From: Bacteroidales bacterium UBA5537
Lineage (GTDB): Bacteria; Bacteroidota; Bacteroidia; Bacteroidales; Lentimicrobiaceae
NCBI GenBank assembly: GCA_002426025.1
Contig: DINP01000120.1
Span: 33,462-49,322 of the forward strand
Direction of reading: 5' to 3'
Length of the DNA: 15,861 nucleotides
Made by a program: the position numbers and the translations under genes. The first letter of the stretch is position 1. Every line of letters begins with the position of its first letter. Shown piece after piece: positions 6,429-14,390 of this stretch. The notes below the pieces were generated by a model. The model searched no databases. It saw only the letters and a list, made by a program, of their open reading frames with translations, and was not told the origin of the DNA.

Positions 6429-6810
6429 ACAAAGGAACTCTGAAATTTTCCTCAATGTATTTTAAATACCAGTAAAGCTTTCGGTTTACTTCAATGCCAT
6501 ATTCTTCAGCAGGATTGTAATTTATATAGGAATTTACAACTTTGCTGCACCGATTGCTCTTAAAGTATTGATTCCAGTTTTCAACTCCGATTCCATTTTT
6601 CAGTTTATAATACTCATTGCTGCGATCTATAGTTTCGGAGTAATGCGTTTGGTACCAAGTGTCGAATTCAGGATCAAGGATGGTTATTTCAAATTCGGCA
6701 CTATCGCTGGCAACAATCTGCGCTGCAGGTTTAGATTTAACCATTCCTTTCGGTGATGTGCATGCCGTTACTGCAATCCCCGCCAATATGAAAAACAATA
6801 GCTTTTTCAT
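6421..6810 (-). CDS. Small predicted lipoprotein, possibly DUF6146-like
   Basis: A 129-residue protein with a type II signal peptide: MKK, a hydrophobic stretch and the lipobox VTAC, giving lipid-modified C17. The mature part is about 110 residues, with an aromatic-rich segment (DPEFDTWYQ near 51-59), EYYKLKNGIG, NWNQYF and a C-terminal KLYWYLKYIEENF helix. It resembles small Bacteroidota-only lipoproteins grouped as DUF6146, a recollection that I hold only moderately. No enzyme motif is present. The residues after the cysteine (TSPKG) do not form an acidic surface-export signal, so an inner-leaflet, periplasm-facing anchor is the simpler guess. It is monocistronic and converges on miaA. Confidence 0.75.
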   Translation of the reverse strand: MKKLLFFILAGIAVTACTSPKGMVKSKPAAQIVASDSAEFEITILDPEFDTWYQTHYSETIDRSNEYYKLKNGIGVENWNQYFKSNRCSKVVNSYINYNPAEEYGIEVNRKLYWYLKYIEENFRVPLFR

Positions 6811-6871
6811 GACAATGGTTTATTGAAGGTTTATTATTTAACAAAGCAATCGAACATAAGTTCTTTATTTG

Positions 6872-6879
6872 CAAATTTA
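6872..6879 (-). promoter_or_regulatory. Possible -7 box for the lipoprotein gene
   Basis: On the minus strand TAAATTTG fits TAnnTTTG perfectly and lies about 60 bp before the ATG at 6810. The -33 region has only CTG (6901-6903) at a 21-nt spacing, a partial match. Confidence 0.35.
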
Positions 6880-6960
6880 ATGCCATACCTTGCTGCGTCC
6901 CAGTATTTTAGTTACTTGTTATTGGGTGGATAAAAAAAATGCTTCAGAAGATTGCTGCAT

Positions 6961-6994
6961 AAAAAAGCCCACATCGAAGAATACAGATGTGGGC
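6961..6994 (-). terminator. Intrinsic terminator of the DPP5 gene
   Basis: A 9-bp perfect stem, gcccacatc (6967-6975) and gatgtgggc (6986-6994), with a 10-nt loop. On the minus strand it is followed by six T residues (6961-6966). It begins about 30 nt after the peptidase stop codon and is a textbook Rho-independent terminator for that gene. It shields the lipoprotein gene from read-through. Confidence 0.88.
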
Positions 6995-7023
6995 AGATTA
7001 TTATAACTTTTAGCTTTAGATTT

Positions 7024-9129
7024 TTACTTCAGATAGGTATCAAGCCAGCGGAAAAATTCTCGCTGCCACAGTACTGCATTTTGTGGTTTAAGTACAAAGT
7101 GAGTTTCCTCGGGGAAGAAGAGAAAACGGCTTGGGATTCCGAGCAACTGATTGGCATTAAATGCCTGCATCCCTTGTGTGTATGGAATCCTGAAATCGTA
7201 TCCACCATGGACAACGAGCATAGGTGTATCCCAGTTTTTTACAAAGTTATGTGGTGAGAAATCGTAGCTTTTTGGTCTTGGATTTTTCCAGTAAGCACCT
7301 TCATAATCCTTGTTAACAAAAAACATCTCCTCGGTTTCGAGGTACATGCTTTCGAAGTTGAAAATTCCACAATGGGCTATAAAAGCCTTAAATCGTTTGT
7401 TATGGTTTCCGGCCAGCCAGTAAACCGAGTAGCCTCCATAACTGGCACCAACAGCGCCAAGCCGGTTTTCATCAACCCATGGCTCTGCAGAAATAGAATC
7501 AATGGCAGTAAAATAGTCGAGCATATTTTGTCCGCCATAATCACCGCTGATCTGATTGTTCCATTCCTGTCCGAAAGTTGGCAGGCCACGACGATTGGGT
7601 GCAACTACAACATAATCGTGTGCTGCCATCATCTGAAAGTTCCAGCGATACGAAAAAAACTGACTAACCGCGCTTTGAGGTCCGCCCTGGCAATAGAGCA
7701 GGGCAGGATATTTTTTGTTCGGGTCGAAGTTAGGGGGCAGAATTACCCAAACCAGCATTTTTTTACCATCGGTGGTGGTAACCCATCGTTTTTCTGATTT
7801 AGCCAGCGTAATATTTTTAAGCACTTCACGGTTGGTGAAGGTCAATTGCTCCTCAGTGCCATCGGGTTTAACCCTGAAAACTTCTGATGGCAAGTCGTGG
7901 CGCATTTTGGTAATAATCAAGTCTTTACCATCAATTGCATAAGCCTGTATATCGTGATCACCTTTGGTGAGTTGGGTAATTTTGCGTGAAGCTATATCCA
8001 TGCGGTAAACCTGGAAGGTAGCTTGGGTGCCGCTTATAAAATAGAGTTGTTTTCCATCGATGCTGAAACTGAAGTTTGTCGAGCTTTGGTCAAATCCTTC
8101 CGAGAGGTCAGTATATACTTGGCTTGTCATAATCAGCCCTTTGCCCGATTTTGTTTTTGATGATTCAATGCTTTTTTTTAGCCCATCCATTTCGCGTGGG
8201 TTCAGTTCGCAGAGCATAATACGGTCTTTATCGGCCTCAAAACCAGGCTCTGCCATGCTGCGCCATACTATTTTTGAGCCATCGGGCGAAAAGACAGGGT
8301 CCTGATCGTATCCAAGGTTGCTTTCGCTCAGGTTCTCAGTTTTTCCAGACGCGAGATTGTAAAGGTAAATATCGCTGTTGGTACTTAAGGCGTAATCTTT
8401 GCCTTTAAGCTTTTTGCAAGTATAAGCCAGTGATTTACCATCGGGAGCCCATGTAATCTGTTCCATGCCGCCCCAGGGCATTAGAGGGCTGTCCCATGCT
8501 TCGCCGGGCATAATATCTTTGCCTTCACCTGTTTTGCCATCACTGTAAGGCGCGATAAAAATGTGGCTATATGCGTAATCGTGCCACGAATCCCAGTGCC
8601 GATACATCAGGTCGTCATATATCATGGCATCGGCCAGGGGCAGATCGGGATATAGGTCGTGAATGTCTTCTTCTATTTTTACATCTTTTATATAGACTAT
8701 ATTTTGCATGTCAGGAGAATAGGCGAAACCATTGATGCCACCCTCTATATTGCTGACCTGGATTTTATTTTCGCCATTGGGGCCCATTTCCCACATTTGC
8801 ATTGAGCCTGATTCAGCTGAAAGAAATCCAATCTTCTTTCCATCGGGCCGCCAGATTGCATTTATTTCACTGCCTTTGAAATCCGTGAGCTGGCGGGGTG
8901 ATTCCGCATTGCGGTCGAGTTTATAAATGTCGCGGTTGCCTTTGTTGGTGGCTAGGTCGTATTTGCTTACACCGTATATAATTGCACCGCCATCGGGTGA
9001 TAATTGTACATCGCTTACGCGACCCAGTTTCCAAAGGGTTTCAGCGGTAAATTTCTCCTGTGCAAACAGTAAGGCCGGAGTACTAGCTGCTATAAACAGC
9101 ATCAAGCCAATGAATCTGACTTTCTTCAT
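7024..9129 (-). CDS. dpp5: Dipeptidyl-peptidase 5 (S9 family prolyl-oligopeptidase fold), periplasmic
   Basis: A 701-residue exported serine peptidase that should release dipeptides from the N terminus of oligopeptides, supplying dipeptides as carbon and nitrogen source. A signal peptide (MKKVRFIGLMLF..., cleavage after about residue 23, LLFA/Q) is followed by a beta-propeller with repeated SPDG-type blades over roughly residues 30-430. A C-terminal alpha/beta hydrolase domain carries the triad S563 (GASYGGY), D645 (YDFRIP) and H677 (ETHF). Spacing of the triad and long stretches such as YCQGGPQ, QISGDYGGQNM and VYWLAG match the Porphyromonas gingivalis DPP5 sequence as I remember it, which prefers hydrophobic residues at the penultimate position. 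It has its own terminator and is divergent from the hybrid kinase gene. A related acylaminoacyl peptidase activity is the main alternative. Confidence 0.92.
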   Translation of the reverse strand: MKKVRFIGLMLFIAASTPALLFAQEKFTAETLWKLGRVSDVQLSPDGGAIIYGVSKYDLATNKGNRDIYKLDRNAESPRQLTDFKGSEINAIWRPDGKKIGFLSAESGSMQMWEMGPNGENKIQVSNIEGGINGFAYSPDMQNIVYIKDVKIEEDIHDLYPDLPLADAMIYDDLMYRHWDSWHDYAYSHIFIAPYSDGKTGEGKDIMPGEAWDSPLMPWGGMEQITWAPDGKSLAYTCKKLKGKDYALSTNSDIYLYNLASGKTENLSESNLGYDQDPVFSPDGSKIVWRSMAEPGFEADKDRIMLCELNPREMDGLKKSIESSKTKSGKGLIMTSQVYTDLSEGFDQSSTNFSFSIDGKQLYFISGTQATFQVYRMDIASRKITQLTKGDHDIQAYAIDGKDLIITKMRHDLPSEVFRVKPDGTEEQLTFTNREVLKNITLAKSEKRWVTTTDGKKMLVWVILPPNFDPNKKYPALLYCQGGPQSAVSQFFSYRWNFQMMAAHDYVVVAPNRRGLPTFGQEWNNQISGDYGGQNMLDYFTAIDSISAEPWVDENRLGAVGASYGGYSVYWLAGNHNKRFKAFIAHCGIFNFESMYLETEEMFFVNKDYEGAYWKNPRPKSYDFSPHNFVKNWDTPMLVVHGGYDFRIPYTQGMQAFNANQLLGIPSRFLFFPEETHFVLKPQNAVLWQREFFRWLDTYLK

Positions 9130-9175
9130 AGTTTTGTTGAATTGTTTAAGCAGCTAAATTAATTAATTCAACCGA

Positions 9176-9209
9176 ACGAATGTAAATTCGTGTTGCTTTC
9201 GCGAAGCAA
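9176..9209. repeat. Two tandem small inverted repeats
   Basis: The first is acgaat/attcgt (9176-9181 and 9186-9191) around a 4-nt loop. The second is centred on the palindrome ttcgcgaa (9198-9205) and extended by ttgc/gcaa (9193-9196 and 9206-9209) with one bulged T. They sit 47-80 bp upstream of the peptidase start codon and could be operator half-sites or leader RNA hairpins of that gene. Confidence 0.4.
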
Positions 9210-9233
9210 ACTGTTGCTGAAGCTGTAAATTTT

Positions 9234-9266
9234 TGTCCTGAAAAAGTGAAATCTGTCCCGAAAAAG
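9234..9266. repeat. Direct repeat pair, 20-bp period
   Basis: tgtcctgaaaaag (9234-9246) and tgtcccgaaaaag (9254-9266) match at 12 of 13 positions and start exactly 20 bp apart, so both face the same side of the helix. They lie roughly 65-97 bp upstream of the inferred kinase transcription start, a place typical for a dimeric activator such as a response regulator. Confidence 0.45.
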
Positions 9267-9316
9267 AACTTTTTCCTTTACGCAACTTTTGTAAGTGATA
9301 GATTTGCAATAAGCTG

Positions 9317-9324
9317 TATATTTG
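9317..9324 (+). promoter_or_regulatory. Probable -7 box for the hybrid kinase gene
   Basis: TATATTTG is a perfect TAnnTTTG. The nearest upstream TTTG elements are at 9303-9306 (too close) and 9288-9291 (25-nt spacer, a little long), so the -33 element is weak. A weak core promoter with direct repeats upstream fits activator-dependent expression. The leader would be about 120 nt. Confidence 0.42.
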
Positions 9325-9452
9325 GCTGAATCTTTGCAGCACAGTTTAATGACTTTGAGTGGCTTTACAGCGAGGAATATGAAGTGTACATTTGAAACCC
9401 TATTGAAAGTTAGAATCAGGTGTATTTGGATTAAGCTGATAGCAAGGATAAT

Positions 9453-11792
9453 ATGATAGTTGATAGCAATATGAAAGAAGAGATGGCTTTGCGCCCGCGC
9501 GAGACAAACGGCAATAGCCTGCTTTTATGCCTCAATCTTTCAGGAAGAATCCGTTCGGTTAAAGGACCTGTTCAGAATTTATTAGGTTATACTGAAACGG
9601 AATTAATCGGTCAGCCACTCGCGAATTTTGTTCCGGCAGATGACATGACGATTTTCAACAGCATTGAAAATAACAAAACCGATCGCTGTGAATTTCTTAT
9701 GTTGCGTAGGGACAAAAGCGATTTCTACGCCGATGCTATTATTTACAATGTTTTTAGTGGTGAGGAGGCCAGCGGATTCTGTCTCAGGATTTATGATGCT
9801 ACTGCCCGTATTTCGGCTATCAACAATCTGATTGAAAGCGAGGAAAAATACAGGGGAATTGTTGACAATACGCGCGATCTTATTTGTATTTTCAGGAAAA
9901 ATAAAATACTCTATGTAAATCAGGTTGCCGAAACCATGCTTGGCTATGGTGTAAACGAACTGAATGAGAAGGATTATTTATCGTTGTTTGATCCGGATGA
10001 TCGCGAAAGAGTTGAAGAAATCAGGTTTAATTTCTGGGAAGCATCTACTCCTTCAAACAGGTTTGAGGCAAGCCTGCTGACAAAGCAAAACGAAAAGAAA
10101 ATCTGTGAATTCAGCATACGAAAAATACAGTACAAAGGCAGTATGGCTGCTTTGGCGATTATTCATGATATAAATGATTATAAGAAAGCGCTGAATGAAT
10201 TGACGGCTGCAAAACAGGAAGCAGAATCGGCCAACCGCATAAAATCAGATTTTCTGGCAATGATGAGTCATGAGATCCGCACTCCGATGAATGGTGTAAT
10301 CGGAATGACCAGTTTGTTGCTCAACACACAATTAACATCTGCTCAGCGTGATTTTGCTGAAACGATACAATTGTCGGGCGACAGTCTCATATCTATTATA
10401 AACGATATACTTGATTTTACCAAGATAGAGTCAGGTAAAATGGTGCTTGAGGAAACCAATTTTGAACTGAGGACACTGATTGAGGATACACTCGATATGT
10501 TTGCCCTGAAGGCAATTGAAAAAGGCCTCGATCTGCTTTATATGATTGATGCCGATGTACCTTCAGCATTCATGGCAGATTCAAGCCGGCTCAGGCAAAT
10601 TTTGGTTAACCTGATAGGTAATGCAATTAAATTTACTGAACAAGGTGAAGTATTTATTTCTGTTCAACTGTTGCAAGAAAAGGATGGACTGAGTGAATTA
10701 AAATTTGCCGTAAAAGACAGCGGCATTGGAATTAAACCCGAAACGCTGCCCTCGTTGTTTGAACCGTTTATTCAGGCCGATAGCTCAACAACCCGTCGGT
10801 ATGGTGGAACAGGGCTTGGACTGGCAATCTCAAAACGCCTGGTAAACCTGATGGGAGGCGATATTTGGGCTGACAGTGAACCGGGAAAAGGATCAATCTT
10901 CCACTTTACCACGATTGTGAAAAATTCAGGCTCAGGGCAAACAAAATTGCATGTGAAGGGTTATTTACCTCAGCTACGTGGACGTAAAGTATTAATTGTA
11001 GATGATAATCAAACTAACCGACAAATTTTAAAGTTGCAGTTTGAAACATGGGGGTTACTTCCAACGCTGGCTGCTTCCGGAACAGAAGCTCTGAGCATAC
11101 TTGATAATGATGCATCGTTCGACTTAATAATACTCGATTTGCAAATGCCCGGTATGGATGGAATTGAGCTGGCTGGCAAAATTAAAACCATAGAGACAGA
11201 AATTTCGGCTCCACTCATTTTACTTTCTTCATCGGGCGATTTAGGAAGCATCAACGGCGATTTGTTCTCCGGGCAGCTATCAAAACCTATCAGACTTAAG
11301 GAATTGTTCAAGGAAGTTCTTCAAATTATGTCCGAATCGACGAAAAAAGAAAGTAATTCTCAGAAACAAAGCGAAATAGACTTTTCGTTGAGTACCCGTT
11401 TCCCATTAAATATTCTTATAGCAGAAGATAATCTGGTAAATCAGAAGTTGACAATTTCACTGCTCAACCTGATGGGCTATAAAGTGGATTCGGTTATAAA
11501 CGGTCGCGAAGCTGTTGAAATCCTATCTGAAAAGGATTTTGATATAATCCTTATGGATATTCAGATGCCTGAAATGAGTGGAATTGAAGCTACTGAAGTA
11601 ATCAGAGAAACAATTCCTATCGATAAACAGCCGCTGATCATAGCGCTAACAGCCAATGCACTGGTTGGCGATCGCGAAAAATGCCTAGAAGTTGGCATGG
11701 TTGACTATATGGCCAAGCCGATAAATATCAGCCAGTTACAGAATATGATTATTAAATGGGGCTCGGTTCTTCAGGAACAGGGCAAAATATAG
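9453..11792 (+). CDS. Soluble hybrid histidine kinase: PAS-PAS-HisKA-HATPase-REC-REC
   Basis: A 779-residue cytoplasmic signalling protein with no signal peptide or membrane helix. In order: PAS 1 (about 22-118), PAS 2 (about 128-245, starting EEKYRGIVDNTRDLI), a short coiled linker, and a HisKA domain with phospho-acceptor H273 (MMSHEIRTPMNG). The ATPase domain follows with the N box N386/N390, DSGIG and the GGTGLGLAIS lid. REC 1 has D517-D518, acceptor D562 and K611; REC 2 has E658-D659, acceptor D702 and K755. All key residues are present, so both receivers look able to take phosphate. No Hpt or DNA-binding domain is attached, so output must pass to a separate Hpt protein or regulator, or work by direct contact. 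M7 (9471) is an equally possible start. The signal is unknown; the lack of membrane segments points to an internal cue such as redox state or a metabolite. Confidence 0.93.
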   Translation: MIVDSNMKEEMALRPRETNGNSLLLCLNLSGRIRSVKGPVQNLLGYTETELIGQPLANFVPADDMTIFNSIENNKTDRCEFLMLRRDKSDFYADAIIYNVFSGEEASGFCLRIYDATARISAINNLIESEEKYRGIVDNTRDLICIFRKNKILYVNQVAETMLGYGVNELNEKDYLSLFDPDDRERVEEIRFNFWEASTPSNRFEASLLTKQNEKKICEFSIRKIQYKGSMAALAIIHDINDYKKALNELTAAKQEAESANRIKSDFLAMMSHEIRTPMNGVIGMTSLLLNTQLTSAQRDFAETIQLSGDSLISIINDILDFTKIESGKMVLEETNFELRTLIEDTLDMFALKAIEKGLDLLYMIDADVPSAFMADSSRLRQILVNLIGNAIKFTEQGEVFISVQLLQEKDGLSELKFAVKDSGIGIKPETLPSLFEPFIQADSSTTRRYGGTGLGLAISKRLVNLMGGDIWADSEPGKGSIFHFTTIVKNSGSGQTKLHVKGYLPQLRGRKVLIVDDNQTNRQILKLQFETWGLLPTLAASGTEALSILDNDASFDLIILDLQMPGMDGIELAGKIKTIETEISAPLILLSSSGDLGSINGDLFSGQLSKPIRLKELFKEVLQIMSESTKKESNSQKQSEIDFSLSTRFPLNILIAEDNLVNQKLTISLLNLMGYKVDSVINGREAVEILSEKDFDIILMDIQMPEMSGIEATEVIRETIPIDKQPLIIALTANALVGDREKCLEVGMVDYMAKPINISQLQNMIIKWGSVLQEQGKI

Positions 11793-11809
11793 CTGCAGAT
11801 CAAAATAAC

Positions 11810-11852
11810 AAACAGCCGACTGTAAATTGAACAATCGGCTGTTTTTGTTTTT
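11810..11852. terminator. Bidirectional intrinsic terminator between kinase and GH31 genes
   Basis: Stem aaacagccga (11810-11819) pairs with tcggctgttt (11835-11844) around a 15-nt loop. On the plus strand it leads into tgtttttgttttt, ending the kinase transcript 18 nt after its stop. On the minus strand the stem is followed by TTTGTTATTTTG, so the convergent GH31 transcript, whose stop is at 11862, can end there too. Confidence 0.85.
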
Positions 11853-11861
11853 AGGATGAGT

Positions 11862-14321
11862 TTACCAACTTAAAACAGTTTTCCCGTCATTGAGGTTGGT
11901 TTCCATTTCGAGGGCCATGGTTGTTTTGTGCATGGTTTCAAGATATTGCGGATCATAATTTTCTAAGGCATTTAAAAGATCAACCTCAATATCTTGGGCT
12001 GGTATTGTTTGATTATTGAATTTGAATTGCTGTTCTTTTGCAAACCCATGCATTATAAATTGAATTTTTGAAAAACGACTTGCATAGCTCCCTTCTTTCG
12101 CACTAAGTGTTATTTCACGTTTTGTTGGGTCGAAAGTAATAAGCCGCCTGTAATAATTGCCTTTTTCGTAGTCGTATGAAATGCCATCATCCTCATAATA
12201 AACAAATTCAGAACTTGTATCTGCATAAAAAATGTGTAGGATCAATGCATCACCTGCATTTTCAGAAGTGTTCTGTAAGGCATTTTGCATGGGGATTATA
12301 GCTCCGGCTTTAATAAACAATGGCAAAATATGAAGCGGGCATTCGGAAATAATTTCGCGGTTACCCTTAAATTTCTCGCCTGTATGCAGATTGTACCACT
12401 CTCCGGCCGGGAGGTAAACCTTTACCAGATCGCGGGTGCTTTCAACCGGGGCAACAAGTATTGATGGTCCGAAAAGGTATTGCTGCTGATAAACGTAATG
12501 ATAAATATGTTCATCGAAAGTGTAATCAATCGCCAGGCTTCTGATAACAGGCATTCCGGTTTCGACCGATTCGTGAAAAGCAGCATAGATATAAGGTAAT
12601 AATTTATACCGCAGGGTGATGTAATTTCTTGATATGTTCTCAACCACTTCACCAAAAGCCCAGGGTTCAGCCTGCCGGGTGTCGTAATGTGTATGGCTTC
12701 TGAAGAAAGGACTGAAGGCTCCAATTCCTATCCAACGGGCAAAAAGTGATGGAGTTGCATCTTTGCTGAAGCCACCAACATCAACTCCGGTAAACGATAC
12801 TCCGCTCAAACCAAGACTGTTGAGCAACCTGCAGCCTAACATCATGTGTTCATCTGTGGCCTGGTTGTCGCCGGTCCAGAGGGCTGTATAGCGCTGTAAT
12901 CCGGCGTATCCGGCGCGGGTTAGTATGAGCGGGCGTCGGTTCTTCATCAGTTTGCGTGTGCCTTCAAAAGTGCTTCTTGCCATTTCGAGGCCATAAACAT
13001 TTTTTGCCTGTTTGTAGGTTGTATGTTTTCCTTCCCAATCGAACTGAACTATGTGAGGTGTGTAACCACCACCCCAGGAAGCAATTTCATTCATATCATT
13101 CCAGAATCCTTCAATTCCATTGTTTACCAATCCGTTGAATTTGCTTCCCCACCATTCGCGTGCAAGTGGTTTTGTGAAATCAGGAAAATGGCACCAGCCA
13201 GGCCAAACCTGCGCCGTATAAACTTCTCCATCCGGATATTTGATAAACATATCCTTCTCTAATCCGTCTTCGTAAGCTTCATATCCTTTTTCAACCTTTA
13301 TTCCGGGATCAACAATCACTGTGGTATGAACGCCCATAGCTTGCAGATTAGTAATTAAGTTATCTGGATTGCTGAAACGGGTAGGATGCCAGGTGAATAT
13401 TTTGTAAGCATCCATGTAATGGATATCGAGATATATTACATCGAGTGGTATTTTTCGTTCACGAAAGTTTTGAACTGTATTCAATACTTCAGTATCGGGA
13501 AAGTAACTCCAGCGGCATTGCTGATAGCCGAGTGCCCACAATGGTGGCATACTCATGCGGCCTGTCAGATGGGTATAATCCTTGATAATGCCGGCAATAT
13601 TGGTTTCATGGATAAAATAGTAATCCATTTCACCATCATCAGCACTAAAAGAACTGAAACGATCATTACTTGCACCAAAGTTAAATCTGCTCCGGTGAGA
13701 ATTATCCATGAAAATTCCGTAAACCAGACTGTTGTGTAAACCTATATAAAATGGAATGGAAACATACAATGGATCATCATTGGGCCCATATCGGGGATTG
13801 TCGGTGTTCCAGTTTTCATAAGCACTTCCGCTGCGGTCGAGGTTGCCGGTTTTCTCCCCGAGGCCGATAAAGCGCTCTTTTGGCTGAAGCTGCTTATAGG
13901 TTGTAACTTCAGTCCCAATCCAGGAAGTGCCAAATGCCTTGTCATCAGAATTGATCAGTTTCCCTTCTTTGGTGAAAAAGGCAAACCTTGCCGGATTTTT
14001 TGCAATCTCAAGGGTGAGGCTTTCGGTTGAAAGCAAGAATTTATCCTGCTGTTCATCAAGCTTTACATCACACAAAAGAGGCTTTCCAACAACCGCGTAT
14101 GAGAAATCAGTATTAAAATGATCTTTTACAATTCGGATTCTGAAAATGCCGGGGCTGAATACAGTAATTTCAACTTTCCCAAAATCAGTTTCGAGTTTCA
14201 GTAACTGGCCATCAAGCTGGTGCGCTGTAATATTCCCCAGACTCTGATTTTGACTACTTTGTGTAAAAGCCTGACCCATACCTGTTAGAATTATCAAAAA
14301 GAGGATTGCTGCTTTTTTCAT
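11862..14321 (-). CDS. Exported glycoside hydrolase family 31 alpha-glucosidase
   Basis: An 819-residue enzyme that should remove terminal alpha-linked glucose from malto-oligosaccharides or similar glycans. It opens with a signal peptide (MKKAAILFLIILTG..., cleaved near residue 21) without a lipobox cysteine, which suggests the periplasm. An N-terminal beta-sandwich (about 30-240) contains FIGLGEKTGNLDRSG. The catalytic barrel (about 255-600) carries the nucleophile D409 in FWNDMNE and the acid/base D485 in WTGDNQ, the standard GH31 pair at normal spacing. RSHTHYDTRQAEPW is the substrate-pocket loop. C-terminal beta domains follow, with a DUF5110-like part at about 700-790. It lies 69 bp after the GH13 gene on the same strand, probably one transcript. 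Alpha-xylosidase and other GH31 activities cannot be ruled out, but the GH13 neighbour favours alpha-glucan breakdown. Confidence 0.92.
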   Translation of the reverse strand: MKKAAILFLIILTGMGQAFTQSSQNQSLGNITAHQLDGQLLKLETDFGKVEITVFSPGIFRIRIVKDHFNTDFSYAVVGKPLLCDVKLDEQQDKFLLSTESLTLEIAKNPARFAFFTKEGKLINSDDKAFGTSWIGTEVTTYKQLQPKERFIGLGEKTGNLDRSGSAYENWNTDNPRYGPNDDPLYVSIPFYIGLHNSLVYGIFMDNSHRSRFNFGASNDRFSSFSADDGEMDYYFIHETNIAGIIKDYTHLTGRMSMPPLWALGYQQCRWSYFPDTEVLNTVQNFRERKIPLDVIYLDIHYMDAYKIFTWHPTRFSNPDNLITNLQAMGVHTTVIVDPGIKVEKGYEAYEDGLEKDMFIKYPDGEVYTAQVWPGWCHFPDFTKPLAREWWGSKFNGLVNNGIEGFWNDMNEIASWGGGYTPHIVQFDWEGKHTTYKQAKNVYGLEMARSTFEGTRKLMKNRRPLILTRAGYAGLQRYTALWTGDNQATDEHMMLGCRLLNSLGLSGVSFTGVDVGGFSKDATPSLFARWIGIGAFSPFFRSHTHYDTRQAEPWAFGEVVENISRNYITLRYKLLPYIYAAFHESVETGMPVIRSLAIDYTFDEHIYHYVYQQQYLFGPSILVAPVESTRDLVKVYLPAGEWYNLHTGEKFKGNREIISECPLHILPLFIKAGAIIPMQNALQNTSENAGDALILHIFYADTSSEFVYYEDDGISYDYEKGNYYRRLITFDPTKREITLSAKEGSYASRFSKIQFIMHGFAKEQQFKFNNQTIPAQDIEVDLLNALENYDPQYLETMHKTTMALEMETNLNDGKTVLSW

Positions 14322-14390
14322 TTTGCCGGATTAATTGAAGATAAGGCTGATCAGTAATTTTAAATGACCATCTTTCTGTTTGAAATTCAG

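Larger units (their letters stand above)
9130..9452. other. Divergent intergenic region between DPP5 and hybrid kinase genes
   Basis: This 323-bp stretch has no supported gene. From left to right it holds an AT-rich leader for the peptidase gene, two adjacent small hairpins (9176-9209), a pair of direct repeats with a 20-bp period (9234-9266), a perfect -7 box facing the kinase (9317-9324), and about 130 bp of leader without clear structure. No convincing minus-strand promoter for the peptidase gene was found. Confidence 0.6.

Noticed and set aside
9234..9266. Start of a CRISPR-like repeat array
   Set aside because: Only two short copies with a 7-nt spacer are present, with no further units and no cas genes in the window.
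13386..13739. Plus-strand open frame of 117 codons inside the GH31 gene
   Set aside because: It is a shadow of the GH31 coding sequence, with no start context or family resemblance; the GH31 barrel motifs lie on the other strand here.
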